Notes under the pieces: model-generated
Seen by the model: the letters and a program-made list of their open reading frames with translations, nothing else
Told to the model about the DNA's origin: nothing
The model's database searches: none
NCBI GenBank assembly: GCA_937923345.1
Contig: CAKZVJ010000042.1
Coordinates: forward strand, 26,275-90,274
Length of the DNA: 64,000 nt
Reading direction: 5' to 3'
DNA from: an uncultured Saprospiraceae bacterium
GTDB taxonomy: Bacteria; Bacteroidota; Bacteroidia; Chitinophagales; Saprospiraceae
Program-made: the position numbers and the translations under genes
Shown: piece by piece, positions 53,918 to 62,260 of the stretch
Layout: each line of letters starts with the position of its first letter
How positions within the stretch are numbered: the stretch's first letter is position 1

Positions 53918-54571
53918 TTAATCAACTATCTTACCATCCACCATCAACAACTTGCGATCACTCATATTAGCGAGTTCCTCATTGTGGGTGACAATGACAA
54001 AGGTTTGGCCAAAATCCTTGCGTAATTGAAAAATCAAATCATGCAACTCCTTGGATGTGCTCGAATCCAAATTCCCACTTGGCTCATCTGCGAAGATGAC
54101 TTTAGGACTGTTGATCAGCGCTCTAGCTACCGCGACCCGTTGTTGCTCTCCCCCTGACATTTGGTTGGGTTTGTGGTCTAGCCGTGCAGACAGCCCCAAG
54201 TAGTCAAGCAGCTCTTTTGCTTTCTTGGTCACTTCATCTTTGGATGTCTTTTTGATGAGTCCAGGAATACATACATTTTCTAAGGCAGTAAATTCTGGAA
54301 GTAAATAGTGAAACTGAAATATAAAACCGATTTCTTCATTGCGAAGTTGGGCCAATTCTTTTTTATTTAAGCCAGTGATATTTCTATCATTAAAGCGCAC
54401 TGTCCCCTTATCCGGTTTATCTAGCGCCCCCATGATATGCAGCAGCGTACTTTTGCCAGCACCAGATTTCCCAACGATGGACACCACCTCCTTTTCACTT
54501 ATTCTGAGATCAACCCCCTTCAACACTTCTAGCTGCCCGTAATCTTTTTTTATATCCTTTACTTCTATCAT
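53918..54571 (-). CDS. LolD/MacB-type ABC transporter ATPase
   Basis: The 217-residue ATPase has Walker A GKSGAGKSTLLHIMGALDKP, the Q-loop in FIFQFHYLLPEFTALENV, the signature MSGGEQQRVAVARAL and VIFADEPSGNLDSST. This is the MacB/LolD subfamily, which powers lipoprotein release from the inner membrane or efflux. The permease (LolC/E-like) is not next to it. A TAnnTTTG box lies 18 bases upstream of the start. Confidence 0.92.
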   Translation of the reverse strand: MIEVKDIKKDYGQLEVLKGVDLRISEKEVVSIVGKSGAGKSTLLHIMGALDKPDKGTVRFNDRNITGLNKKELAQLRNEEIGFIFQFHYLLPEFTALENVCIPGLIKKTSKDEVTKKAKELLDYLGLSARLDHKPNQMSGGEQQRVAVARALINSPKVIFADEPSGNLDSSTSKELHDLIFQLRKDFGQTFVIVTHNEELANMSDRKLLMVDGKIVD

Positions 54572-54588
54572 TACAGCGTGAAAATAGT

Positions 54589-54596
54589 CAAATTTA
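54589..54596 (-). promoter_or_regulatory. Candidate -7 element of the LolD-like gene
   Basis: The minus strand reads TAAATTTG, an exact TAnnTTTG match, 18 bases upstream of the ATG. Confidence 0.45.
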
Positions 54597-54639
54597 TTAA
54601 GATATGAACATGGGAATATGGAGTGATGTTTTTGGGATT

Positions 54640-54812
54640 ACCACGGCCGCAAGGGCGTGGTCGTGTCGTCCGCTCATATCAATAGCAGTGATGCATTACC
54701 ATGCATCACTGCTATTGAACCCGCTACCACCACTAATCTCTACGCGGTCCCCTTGTTGGACCTGCCTAGCGGCAGACAGGCTCCATCCCTTCAGGACTCC
54801 GCGATTTTTATT
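54640..54812 (-). repeat. Structured hairpin element, copy S3
   Basis: Occupies the first part of the 500-base gap between the LolD-like and cupin genes. Read on the minus strand: GGTAGCGG, a perfect 17-base stem (54717-54701 with 54696-54680, 4-base loop), then ATATGAGCGGACGACACGACC. The right flank matches S1 and S4 (GGAYGACNCGACC). Side hairpins are CTGCC/GGCAG (about 54762-54776) and CCACG/CGTGG (54641-54660). Two frames of 74 and 83 codons here are not credible. The rest of the gap (54813-55071) is AT-rich with nothing recognisable. Confidence 0.75.
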
Positions 54813-55071
54813 TCGAAGATGCTACTGATAGATAGCGCCCTACACGCAAACGAAATACTTATCTTATTAATTATTAAGCGATTATATATACGCCAACATT
54901 ACCTTTGAGGGCTAGCGGATATTTTGTTTAGCTACAGAAGGGATTAGCGATAAAATATACTTAACTTGAAATTTTGAATAAAGCGAAATTGCAAAGTACC
55001 TGTCATAAATATCCCTAGCCTTGCGCAGCAGTTATTTGCAAACAAGCGTTTTCTTTATGTATACAAATTAT

Positions 55072-55440
55072 ATGTCGAATCATCTCCATAAAAAGGTCAG
55101 TACAGTTAAAGAATTTACTGCTGGAGATGCGACCTTCATTAGAGAAATTTTGCATCCCAACAATGAAGGAGTAGACTTACCCTACAGCCTGGCTTATGGA
55201 AGTTTGGAAGTAGGAGAAAGTTCTATACCCCATGTACTTCAAAATGAAGAATTGTACTACATATTGGATGGCAAAGCAGCGATCCACGTTGGGGAAGAAA
55301 TAGTAGAAATAAATGCGGACGAAGTACTTCTAATTCACAAGAATACAAGTCAATTCGTTCGAAATTTAGGCGCTAAAAAATTGACATTTTTATGCATTGT
55401 TAGCCCTCCATGGACTGAGGATAAAGAAGAAATATTATGA
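55072..55440 (+). CDS. Cupin-domain protein
   Basis: The 122-residue protein from the ATG at 55072 is a single-domain cupin: FIREILHP at the start, then GSLEVGESSIPHVLQNEELYYILDG with His and Glu of motif 1, and the second motif LLIHKNTSQFVRNLG. The open frame extends to a TTG at 55021, but the Met at 55072 gives the usual cupin start. The role (metal-dependent enzyme or binding protein) is open. It stands alone, divergent from the LolD-like gene. Confidence 0.88.
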   Translation: MSNHLHKKVSTVKEFTAGDATFIREILHPNNEGVDLPYSLAYGSLEVGESSIPHVLQNEELYYILDGKAAIHVGEEIVEINADEVLLIHKNTSQFVRNLGAKKLTFLCIVSPPWTEDKEEIL

Positions 55441-55488
55441 ATTAATTAATATTTCCTGTTCAATCCATAAATATGAATCAAAAAAAAC

Positions 55489-55496
55489 TAAATTTG
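55489..55496 (+). promoter_or_regulatory. Candidate -7 element upstream of the glycosyltransferase operon
   Basis: TAAATTTG is an exact TAnnTTTG match. It would give a leader of about 140 bases before the GT4 gene at 55644. The leader contains GGCAC-ATTT-GTGCC (55588-55601), a small hairpin. Confidence 0.35.
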
Positions 55497-55643
55497 CGTG
55501 TGCCAAATGCACTTATTTTGATTGTTTAACACTTAAAGACTAGCTTATACGCTTAATTTTACAATTACAATTTTACTGATTATTTATGGCACATTTGTGC
55601 CTTAACCTAATGCCAAAGCTTTAAGTATTAAACAATTTTCAAT

Positions 55644-56885
55644 ATGAGATTACTTCAACTCTGTAAGAAGTTCCCTTATCCTTTAAAAGACGGCGAAAGT
55701 ATAGCTGTGATGAATCTCAGTCGCGCGCTCCATAATCTAGGCTGTGAGGTATCTCTCTTAGCTATGAATACATCAAAACACTTCTGCGACGTAAGCAGCG
55801 TGAATGGATCTTTCAAGCACTTTAAAGCAGCTTACTATACAGAGTTGGATAACTCCTTGAATGTCAAGGATGCCTTCTTCAATCTCTTTTCAAAAGAATC
55901 TTATCATATCTCTAGATTCATATGTCCAGACTTTACTAAGCAGCTTATAGCTATGCTAAAGGAAAATACATATGATATCATACAATTAGAGACTCTATAT
56001 ATGGCGCCATACGTACCCATCATTCGTAAATATTCCAAGGCTATGATAGCTATGCGTGCGCACAATGTAGAGCATGAGATATGGTCTAGAGTGGCTCAAA
56101 ATACTACCCCATTTATAAAGAAATTGTATCTAAAGTACTTGACCAATAAATTGAGAAAATACGAGATCAAGCAATTGAATAACTACGACTTGATGATTGC
56201 AATCTCTCAGAAAGATTTAGATACATTCCGAAGATTAGGATTTAAAAATACGGGCTTAGTTACTCCTATTGGTTTAGACACCTCAGTGTATAAGCCAGAC
56301 AACCGCAGCTACAAAAAAGAGATTTCATTATCCTTCATTGGCTCTCTAGATTGGATGCCAAATCTTGAAGGCTTAAAGTGGTTCTTAGACAACGTTTGGG
56401 ATCAACTTCTTGAAAAGTATCCCAACTTGAAACTGCATGTAGCCGGCAGAAATACACCCGCTACATTGATCAATGCACGATACAAAAATGTCAAAGTATA
56501 CGGCGAAGTTAATGATGCAAAAAAATTCATCAACAGACATACCGTGATGATTGTTCCTCTTCTTTCTGGTAGTGGCATGAGAGCAAAAATCTTAGAAGGA
56601 ATGGCATTAGGTAAGGTTGTGCTCACTACTCAACTAGGTCTGGAAGGAATCGATGCTCGGCACAAAGAGCATGTATTGGTGGCAGATACTGCAAAGCAGT
56701 TTGTGGAAGCGCTAGATTACTGCTACAGGAGCAATGGCTCTCTGTCTAAACTTGGTAAAAATGCGCAACAACTAGTAGTCAAAGAATATGATAATCTAGA
56801 AACAGCCAAAAACCTCATTCAAGAATACAAGAATTTTATTAAGAAAGAATCTATAATTGCTAAGAAATTGGCCTACGCTTCTTAA
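55644..56885 (+). CDS. Glycosyltransferase family 4 protein
   Basis: The 413-residue GT-B protein starts MRLLQLCKKFPYPLKDGESI, has an N-terminal acceptor domain with GTDYVQLETLYMAP-like IIQLETLYMAPY, and the C-terminal donor domain with FIGSLDWMPNLEGLKWFL, the nucleotide-sugar loop PLLSGSGMRAKILEGMALGK and ARHKEHVLVADT. It would transfer a sugar from a nucleotide donor to a lipid or polysaccharide. Together with the next GT2 gene it probably serves a surface glycan. The acceptor is unknown. Confidence 0.92.
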   Translation: MRLLQLCKKFPYPLKDGESIAVMNLSRALHNLGCEVSLLAMNTSKHFCDVSSVNGSFKHFKAAYYTELDNSLNVKDAFFNLFSKESYHISRFICPDFTKQLIAMLKENTYDIIQLETLYMAPYVPIIRKYSKAMIAMRAHNVEHEIWSRVAQNTTPFIKKLYLKYLTNKLRKYEIKQLNNYDLMIAISQKDLDTFRRLGFKNTGLVTPIGLDTSVYKPDNRSYKKEISLSFIGSLDWMPNLEGLKWFLDNVWDQLLEKYPNLKLHVAGRNTPATLINARYKNVKVYGEVNDAKKFINRHTVMIVPLLSGSGMRAKILEGMALGKVVLTTQLGLEGIDARHKEHVLVADTAKQFVEALDYCYRSNGSLSKLGKNAQQLVVKEYDNLETAKNLIQEYKNFIKKESIIAKKLAYAS

Positions 56886-56910
56886 CTTGGTTTATCATGA
56901 AAAGTGATAA

Positions 56911-58104
56911 ATGTTCGCTTCAATAATCTTCTGGATCTCTCTTTTCTTATTGTGCTACACCTATCTACTGTATCCAATCTTAGTCCAATTACTGGCTATT
57001 GGAAAACAGTACACACCGCCTAGCGAATCTCCCTCTCAAAGAGTTTTTATTATTATCGCAGCGCATAATGAAGAATCTGTTATTATAGAGAAACTACGAT
57101 CCATAGAGGCTAATGACTACCCTACTGAAAAGGTTCACCTATATATTGGATCAGATAATTCTACGGATAAAACCAATTTATTGGTAGAAAACTATAGATT
57201 AAGGAGCAAATACCCTATCCACTTTTTTATCATGCCAACACGATCAGGTAAAGTTGGTACGGTCAATTTTCTAGCAGAGCAAATTCGCAAAGAGCATAAT
57301 GTAACGGAAGAGGATATATTTATCTCAACCGATGCTAATGTTCTATTTAGCCCTCGAACCATCAGCACACTTAGCAGGCACTTCATAGATAAATCCATAG
57401 GTATTGTAGATTCTCATATTACGAATACAAAGGTAGAATCTTATGAAATATCCAGATCAGAATCTAATTATCTGAATAGGGAAACAAGACTAAAACACAG
57501 AGAAGGCCTTATTTTTGGTAAACTAATGGGCGCTTTTGGAGGCTGTTTTGCCATTAGAGCTAACTGCTTTGTCAGCATACCAAATCAACTAAGAGTAGAT
57601 GATTTTTTTCTGACTATGAAAACTATGATTAAAGGCTATCAGGCCATCAGTGATCCTGAAGCCGTGTGCTATGAAGAGGCAGGATCAGGTTTTAAGGAAG
57701 AATTCAAAAGGAAGCGAAGGATATCAAGTGGAAACTTCCAAAACTTGTCCATCTTCAAGAAGTACCTCTTGCCTACCAATACTTTAAGCTTTGTATTTTT
57801 TAGCCATAAGGTACTGCGATATATAGGTCCTCTTTTGATGATTTTCATCTTTTTATCCTCACTGTATCTAGCCACTAAGGGCAATTGGCTAATGCAACTA
57901 TTTTTGCTAGCCCAGTTAACCTGGTATATCGCCATTCCAGTATTAGACAAATTGTTACAACAATTAGGCATAAACGTATTAGCTTTACGCCACGTACGCT
58001 ATTTCAACTATATGAATTTAGCCTTGTTGTTAGGACTTAAAGACTATTTAAATGGAATCGACAGTAATATCTGGGAACCCACAAAAAGAAACACAATTGA
58101 ATAA
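56911..58104 (+). CDS. Membrane glycosyltransferase family 2 protein
   Basis: The 397-residue protein has an N-terminal TM helix, a GT-A catalytic domain with VFIIIAAHNEESVI, YIGSDNSTDKTN, STDANVLFS (DxD-like metal site) and RVDDFFLTM, a basic FKRKRRISSGNFQNL (QxxRW-like) segment, and two to three TM helices at the C terminus. This layout is that of processive or lipid-linked GT2 enzymes. It is 25 bases after the GT4 gene, and its 3' end overlaps the RibB gene by 53 bases in another frame. Confidence 0.92.
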   Translation: MFASIIFWISLFLLCYTYLLYPILVQLLAIGKQYTPPSESPSQRVFIIIAAHNEESVIIEKLRSIEANDYPTEKVHLYIGSDNSTDKTNLLVENYRLRSKYPIHFFIMPTRSGKVGTVNFLAEQIRKEHNVTEEDIFISTDANVLFSPRTISTLSRHFIDKSIGIVDSHITNTKVESYEISRSESNYLNRETRLKHREGLIFGKLMGAFGGCFAIRANCFVSIPNQLRVDDFFLTMKTMIKGYQAISDPEAVCYEEAGSGFKEEFKRKRRISSGNFQNLSIFKKYLLPTNTLSFVFFSHKVLRYIGPLLMIFIFLSSLYLATKGNWLMQLFLLAQLTWYIAIPVLDKLLQQLGINVLALRHVRYFNYMNLALLLGLKDYLNGIDSNIWEPTKRNTIE

Positions 58105-59188
58105 ACTAAACAGTATAGAAGAAGCAATTGCTGACATCACAGCTGGAAAGGTTGTAATAGTAGTAGACGATGAAGACAGAGAAAACGAGGGTGATTTTAT
58201 CTGTGCTGCGGAGAGCATTACGCCAGAGATCATCAATTTTATGGCTACCCATGCTAGAGGATTAATATGTGTCCCTATTACCGAAGAAAGAGCCAAAAAG
58301 TTAGAGCTGCAGATGATGGTGCCTAATAATTCTGACTTACATGAAACAGCATTCACCATTTCTATAGATTATAAACTTAAGGGATGTACCACAGGTATTT
58401 CAGCCTATGATAGGTCTACCACCATACAGGCCATGGTAGACGAAACTGCAAAGCCAAATGAGTTTTCTAGACCAGGGCATATTTTCCCATTGATAGCAAA
58501 ACAAGGTGGCGTGCTACGCAGAAGTGGACATACGGAAGCAGCAGTAGATTTAGCTAAATTAGCTGGCTTTAAACCCGCCGGAGTGGTTGTTGAAATCTTG
58601 AACGAGGATGGTACCATGGCAAGACTGCCACAACTTTTTGAATTAGCCAAAAAGTTAGATGTAAAACTGGTAAGTATTAAGGACCTCATCGCGTATAGGC
58701 TACAGCGAGAAAAATTGATTCGTAGAGAAAACACCAAACTTATCCATCAAGGGGATAAAAAATATGAAGTAATTTCCTTTACAGAACTTACCAATCAAAA
58801 AACGCATATTGCCATCAAAATTGGAAATTGGTCTAGTGAAGATGAAGTGTTTGTGCGGGTACACTCTCAAGATGATGCCGATGTTTTTGGTTTTCTCTTT
58901 GAAGATAAAAAGTCAAGCTTGCAAGATGCTATCAACAAAATTGAAACACATGGTGCTGGATTAGTAGTTTATATGCGTCATCAAAATACAAATAGCAATT
59001 TGGCTTCGCTTTTCGACTCAAAATCTACAGAGGTTGATGTTGATATGGATCAAAGAGATTTTGGAGTAGGTGCTCAAATCTTAAGAGAAATGAATGTGCG
59101 AAAAATTAACCTTTTGACCAACAATCCTAGAAAACGTATAGGTTTGGTAGGTTATGATTTAGAAATATTAACGAACATACCATTTTGA
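58052..59188 (+). CDS. ribB: 3,4-dihydroxy-2-butanone-4-phosphate synthase with degenerate GTP cyclohydrolase II domain
   Basis: Residues 1-220 form an intact RibB domain: DDEDRENEGDF (39-49), the STTIQAMVD block, RPGHIFPL (140-147) and RRSGHTEAAVDLAKL (156-170). Residues 225-378 have the RibA fold, but the zinc cysteines and the catalytic HRQEGR-like motif are missing: FLFEDKKSSL (281-290) replaces the Cys-x-Cys segment and YMRHQNTNSNLASL (307-320) the RQEGR block. GTP cyclohydrolase II activity is therefore unlikely, so a separate RibA must exist elsewhere. The start overlaps the GT2 gene by 53 bases; ATG 58052 is the only reasonable start. Confidence 0.92.
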   Translation: MESTVISGNPQKETQLNKLNSIEEAIADITAGKVVIVVDDEDRENEGDFICAAESITPEIINFMATHARGLICVPITEERAKKLELQMMVPNNSDLHETAFTISIDYKLKGCTTGISAYDRSTTIQAMVDETAKPNEFSRPGHIFPLIAKQGGVLRRSGHTEAAVDLAKLAGFKPAGVVVEILNEDGTMARLPQLFELAKKLDVKLVSIKDLIAYRLQREKLIRRENTKLIHQGDKKYEVISFTELTNQKTHIAIKIGNWSSEDEVFVRVHSQDDADVFGFLFEDKKSSLQDAINKIETHGAGLVVYMRHQNTNSNLASLFDSKSTEVDVDMDQRDFGVGAQILREMNVRKINLLTNNPRKRIGLVGYDLEILTNIPF

Positions 59189-59257
59189 GTCTACACTTCT
59201 GCAAGCCAAACAATACAATTAGTTGACCTAAACCAACTATCCAAGTTAAAAATATAG

Positions 59258-59301
59258 TTAAAAGACTATTTTAGCGAATATTCGCCAAAATAGTCTTTTA
59301 A
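59258..59301. terminator. Hairpin terminator after ribB
   Basis: Arms of about 14 bases (TTAAAAGACTATTTT with AAAATAGTCTTTTAA) enclose a GCGAATATTCGC-like centre. The near-symmetric hairpin lies 70 bases past the ribB stop and before the TonB-receptor gene. Confidence 0.75.
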
Positions 59302-59370
59302 TAAATCCTTACATATAAAGATTTATTTCTATTTTACGAGGTCTTATATATCAAACAACGTAAGCATAGT

Positions 59371-62214
59371 ATGTATTGTAAAAAAATCTTGCCGATTGCG
59401 GTATTTCTTATATTCTTAAGTTTTAATGCTTATTCTCAGAATACAATCAGAGGCGAAGTATTTGATGCTACTAATAATGATCCCATTATTGGAGCAAGCG
59501 TAATCCTCAAAGGAACTACCATTGGAACGGTTAGTGACTGGGATGGGTCATTTGAATTTGAAACGGAAAATGAGTTTCCACTTACTCTTGAAATTTCCTA
59601 TATAGGGTACACTACTCAGGTTTTTGAAATGAATAGCAACAAAAGAATTTCGATTAATCTTGAAGAAGATGTAGAAATAATTGATGTTGTAGAAGTTACG
59701 GCAACTAGGATATCCGACAAACAGAAAGAAAGTCCACTTACAGTTGAAGCATTAGATATTATTGCTATTAAAGAAACTCCCGCAGCTAATTTTTATGATG
59801 GTTTAGGATCGCTCAAAGGAGTTGATTTGACAGCAGCTAGTCTTGGGTTTAAAATTGTAAATACTCGTGGTTTCAACAGTACGAGTCCAGTACGTTCCCT
59901 TCAAATTATCGATGGGGTGGATAATCAGGCTCCTGGCTTAAGCTTTTCACTTGGTAACTTTCTGGGATCATCAGAATTGGATATTAACAAAGTAGAATTG
60001 ATTGTTGGAGCAAGTTCAGCATTTTATGGCCCAAACGCTTTTAATGGTGTAATTAGCATGGAAACTAAAGATCCATTTTTTAATGAAGGATTTTCTGCAC
60101 TGTTAAATGTGGGTGAAAGAAACATGGTAAAACCAGCCGTACGATGGGCTCAAAAGTTTCAAAATAAAGATGGTGATGATAACTTTGCTTACAAGCTAAA
60201 CTTTGAATATTTACGCGCCGATGATTGGGAAGCAGACAATACTTCTCCAATCGATGAATCGCGAGTTGGTCCTAATAATCCAGGTAGATTTGACGCAGTT
60301 AATACCTATGGAGATGAATATTTTAACGGGAACGATTTTAGCGATCAACCAAACTCTTCTATCGTTGGCTTACTAGGTACATTCTACAGAACAGGATATC
60401 AAGAAGAGGAACTATTAGACTACGATACTAGAAACTTAAAAGCCAGTGCTAATTTTCACTTGCGCTTGGATCCAAGTAAAGGAGTTGAATCTCCAGAGCT
60501 TGTTGTTGCAAATAGTTTTGGTTCGGGTACAACAGTGTATCAAGGAGATAATAGATTTAGTTTAAATAACATTACATTTTTACAAAACAGAATAGAGCTC
60601 AAAAAAAGAAATAAATACTTTATTAGAGCATATAGTACTCAAACTAGTGCCGGAGATTCCTTTGATCCATTCTTTGCTTCATTGCAACTTCAAGAAAACG
60701 CTAAGAGTAATGCGGAATGGGCAAGAGATTATACTTCTTTTTGGTTAGATGAAATTAGACCGCTTGTAGTAGAGTCTGGCTTTCCAGAGTTAGAAATCGT
60801 TTTAGACGATAATGGAGCACCTATTATCAATCCAGATGGGACTATTCAAACGAGTTTTGACAACGAAGCTTATGAGCAGTGGCTAATAGATAATGAAGCT
60901 AATTTAGCCGAATGGCATAGTCAAGCACAAATGTTTGCAGATACAGCAGTGGTTGGAGTTTCAACTGCGGTACCTTTCTTTCAACCTGGTACGGAAAGAT
61001 ATGATCAAGAATTAGATAGAATATCCTCTAGTCTTAGAAGTGAAGGTGGTACTAGATTTTTCGATAGATCAGCTCTTTACCATGTACAAGGGGAATACAA
61101 TTTCCAACCCCTATGGATAGATAATATAAAAGTCGGCGCTAACTACAGGTTATATCGACCTGATTCTCGAGGAACTATCTTCAGTGATACTGCCGATATT
61201 AGAATTACAAATCAAGAATATGGTGTATATACAGGTGCTGAAAAATCATTTTATAATAATCAGCTCAAAGCGTCTGCGACCTTAAGAATAGACAAAAATG
61301 AAAATTACGATTTTCTAATTTCTCCCGCAGCTTCTTTGGTTTATACACCTTCACCAAATAATTTTTTCAGAGCATCCTTCTCATCTGCTATTCGAAACCC
61401 TACTCTATCGGATCAGTTTTTATTTTTAGATGTAGGAAGAGCTACACTCGCTGGAAATCTAAATGGTGTTGCTGATTTGGTCACGGTAGAGTCTGTAACA
61501 GAATTCTTTAGGACGACGCAGGCATCTTCTCTAGATACCTTTAGTATAAACCCAATCCGTCCAGAAGAAGTCAAAACCTTTGAGCTAGGATTTAGAACTA
61601 CCTTGTTTGACAAATTATATTTAGATGCGGGCTATTACTATAGTTTTTACACCAATTTTATTGGGTTCCAAATCGGAGTGGATCTTGACTTTACCAATAT
61701 TGGTGGGGGCACAACTATTCAAAGTATAGAAGCATTTAGATATGCTGCAAATGCAGAGACACAAGTAACCACTCAAGGTTTTTCTATTGGCTTTAATTAT
61801 TATTTGGATAATAATTTTGGTTTGAATGGAAATTACTCTTGGAACAGGTTAAATCTTCAAGAAGAAGAAGACCCCATAATACCTGCTTTTAATACGCCAG
61901 AACATAAATTTAATGTAGGGTTTGGAGGTCGTGATTTAAGTCTAAACCTTGGGAAAAGAAGGATTAATAATCTTGCCTTTAACATTAATTACAAATGGAT
62001 ACAAGGATTTGTGTTTGAAGGATCCCCTCAATTTACAGGTTTTATACCAACGTATGATCTGTTGGATGCTCAATTCAATGTTCGTTTTCCAAAACTAAAT
62101 AGTACCATTAAAGTTGGTGCGTCTAATGTATTAAATAGACAAAACTTTCAAACTTTTGGGGGACCAAGAATTGGAAGACTTGGCTACATCACATGGACAT
62201 ATGAACCTAAATAG
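59371..62214 (+). CDS. TonB-dependent receptor with N-terminal carboxypeptidase-regulatory-like domain
   Basis: The 947-residue outer membrane receptor has a signal peptide (MYCKKILPIAVFLIFLSFNAYSQ), a carboxypeptidase-regulatory-like domain (IRGEVFDATNNDPIIGASVIL, 25-105), a plug domain (SLQIIDGVDNQAPGLSFSLG, VELIVGASSAFYGPNAFNG) and a barrel ending in YITWTYEPK. There is no SusD-like partner gene, so it is not a classical polysaccharide-utilisation pair. The next gene, 46 bases downstream, is an exported hydrolase-fold protein, and the two are likely co-transcribed. The ligand cannot be told. Confidence 0.93.
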   Translation: MYCKKILPIAVFLIFLSFNAYSQNTIRGEVFDATNNDPIIGASVILKGTTIGTVSDWDGSFEFETENEFPLTLEISYIGYTTQVFEMNSNKRISINLEEDVEIIDVVEVTATRISDKQKESPLTVEALDIIAIKETPAANFYDGLGSLKGVDLTAASLGFKIVNTRGFNSTSPVRSLQIIDGVDNQAPGLSFSLGNFLGSSELDINKVELIVGASSAFYGPNAFNGVISMETKDPFFNEGFSALLNVGERNMVKPAVRWAQKFQNKDGDDNFAYKLNFEYLRADDWEADNTSPIDESRVGPNNPGRFDAVNTYGDEYFNGNDFSDQPNSSIVGLLGTFYRTGYQEEELLDYDTRNLKASANFHLRLDPSKGVESPELVVANSFGSGTTVYQGDNRFSLNNITFLQNRIELKKRNKYFIRAYSTQTSAGDSFDPFFASLQLQENAKSNAEWARDYTSFWLDEIRPLVVESGFPELEIVLDDNGAPIINPDGTIQTSFDNEAYEQWLIDNEANLAEWHSQAQMFADTAVVGVSTAVPFFQPGTERYDQELDRISSSLRSEGGTRFFDRSALYHVQGEYNFQPLWIDNIKVGANYRLYRPDSRGTIFSDTADIRITNQEYGVYTGAEKSFYNNQLKASATLRIDKNENYDFLISPAASLVYTPSPNNFFRASFSSAIRNPTLSDQFLFLDVGRATLAGNLNGVADLVTVESVTEFFRTTQASSLDTFSINPIRPEEVKTFELGFRTTLFDKLYLDAGYYYSFYTNFIGFQIGVDLDFTNIGGGTTIQSIEAFRYAANAETQVTTQGFSIGFNYYLDNNFGLNGNYSWNRLNLQEEEDPIIPAFNTPEHKFNVGFGGRDLSLNLGKRRINNLAFNINYKWIQGFVFEGSPQFTGFIPTYDLLDAQFNVRFPKLNSTIKVGASNVLNRQNFQTFGGPRIGRLGYITWTYEPK

Positions 62215-62260
62215 TCTACTATATTTTATTTTAATTTTTTTAACTTAATCGAATACTTCT

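Noticed and set aside
11065..54812. CRISPR array or integron attC sites as an explanation for the hairpin elements
   Set aside because: Copies are singletons kilobases apart, not regular arrays; there are no Cas genes and no integrase, and the hairpins are near-perfect rather than bulged as in attC sites.
54604..54908. Two overlapping plus-strand frames of 74 and 83 codons
   Set aside because: They are produced by the GC-rich element S3 and run through its hairpin.
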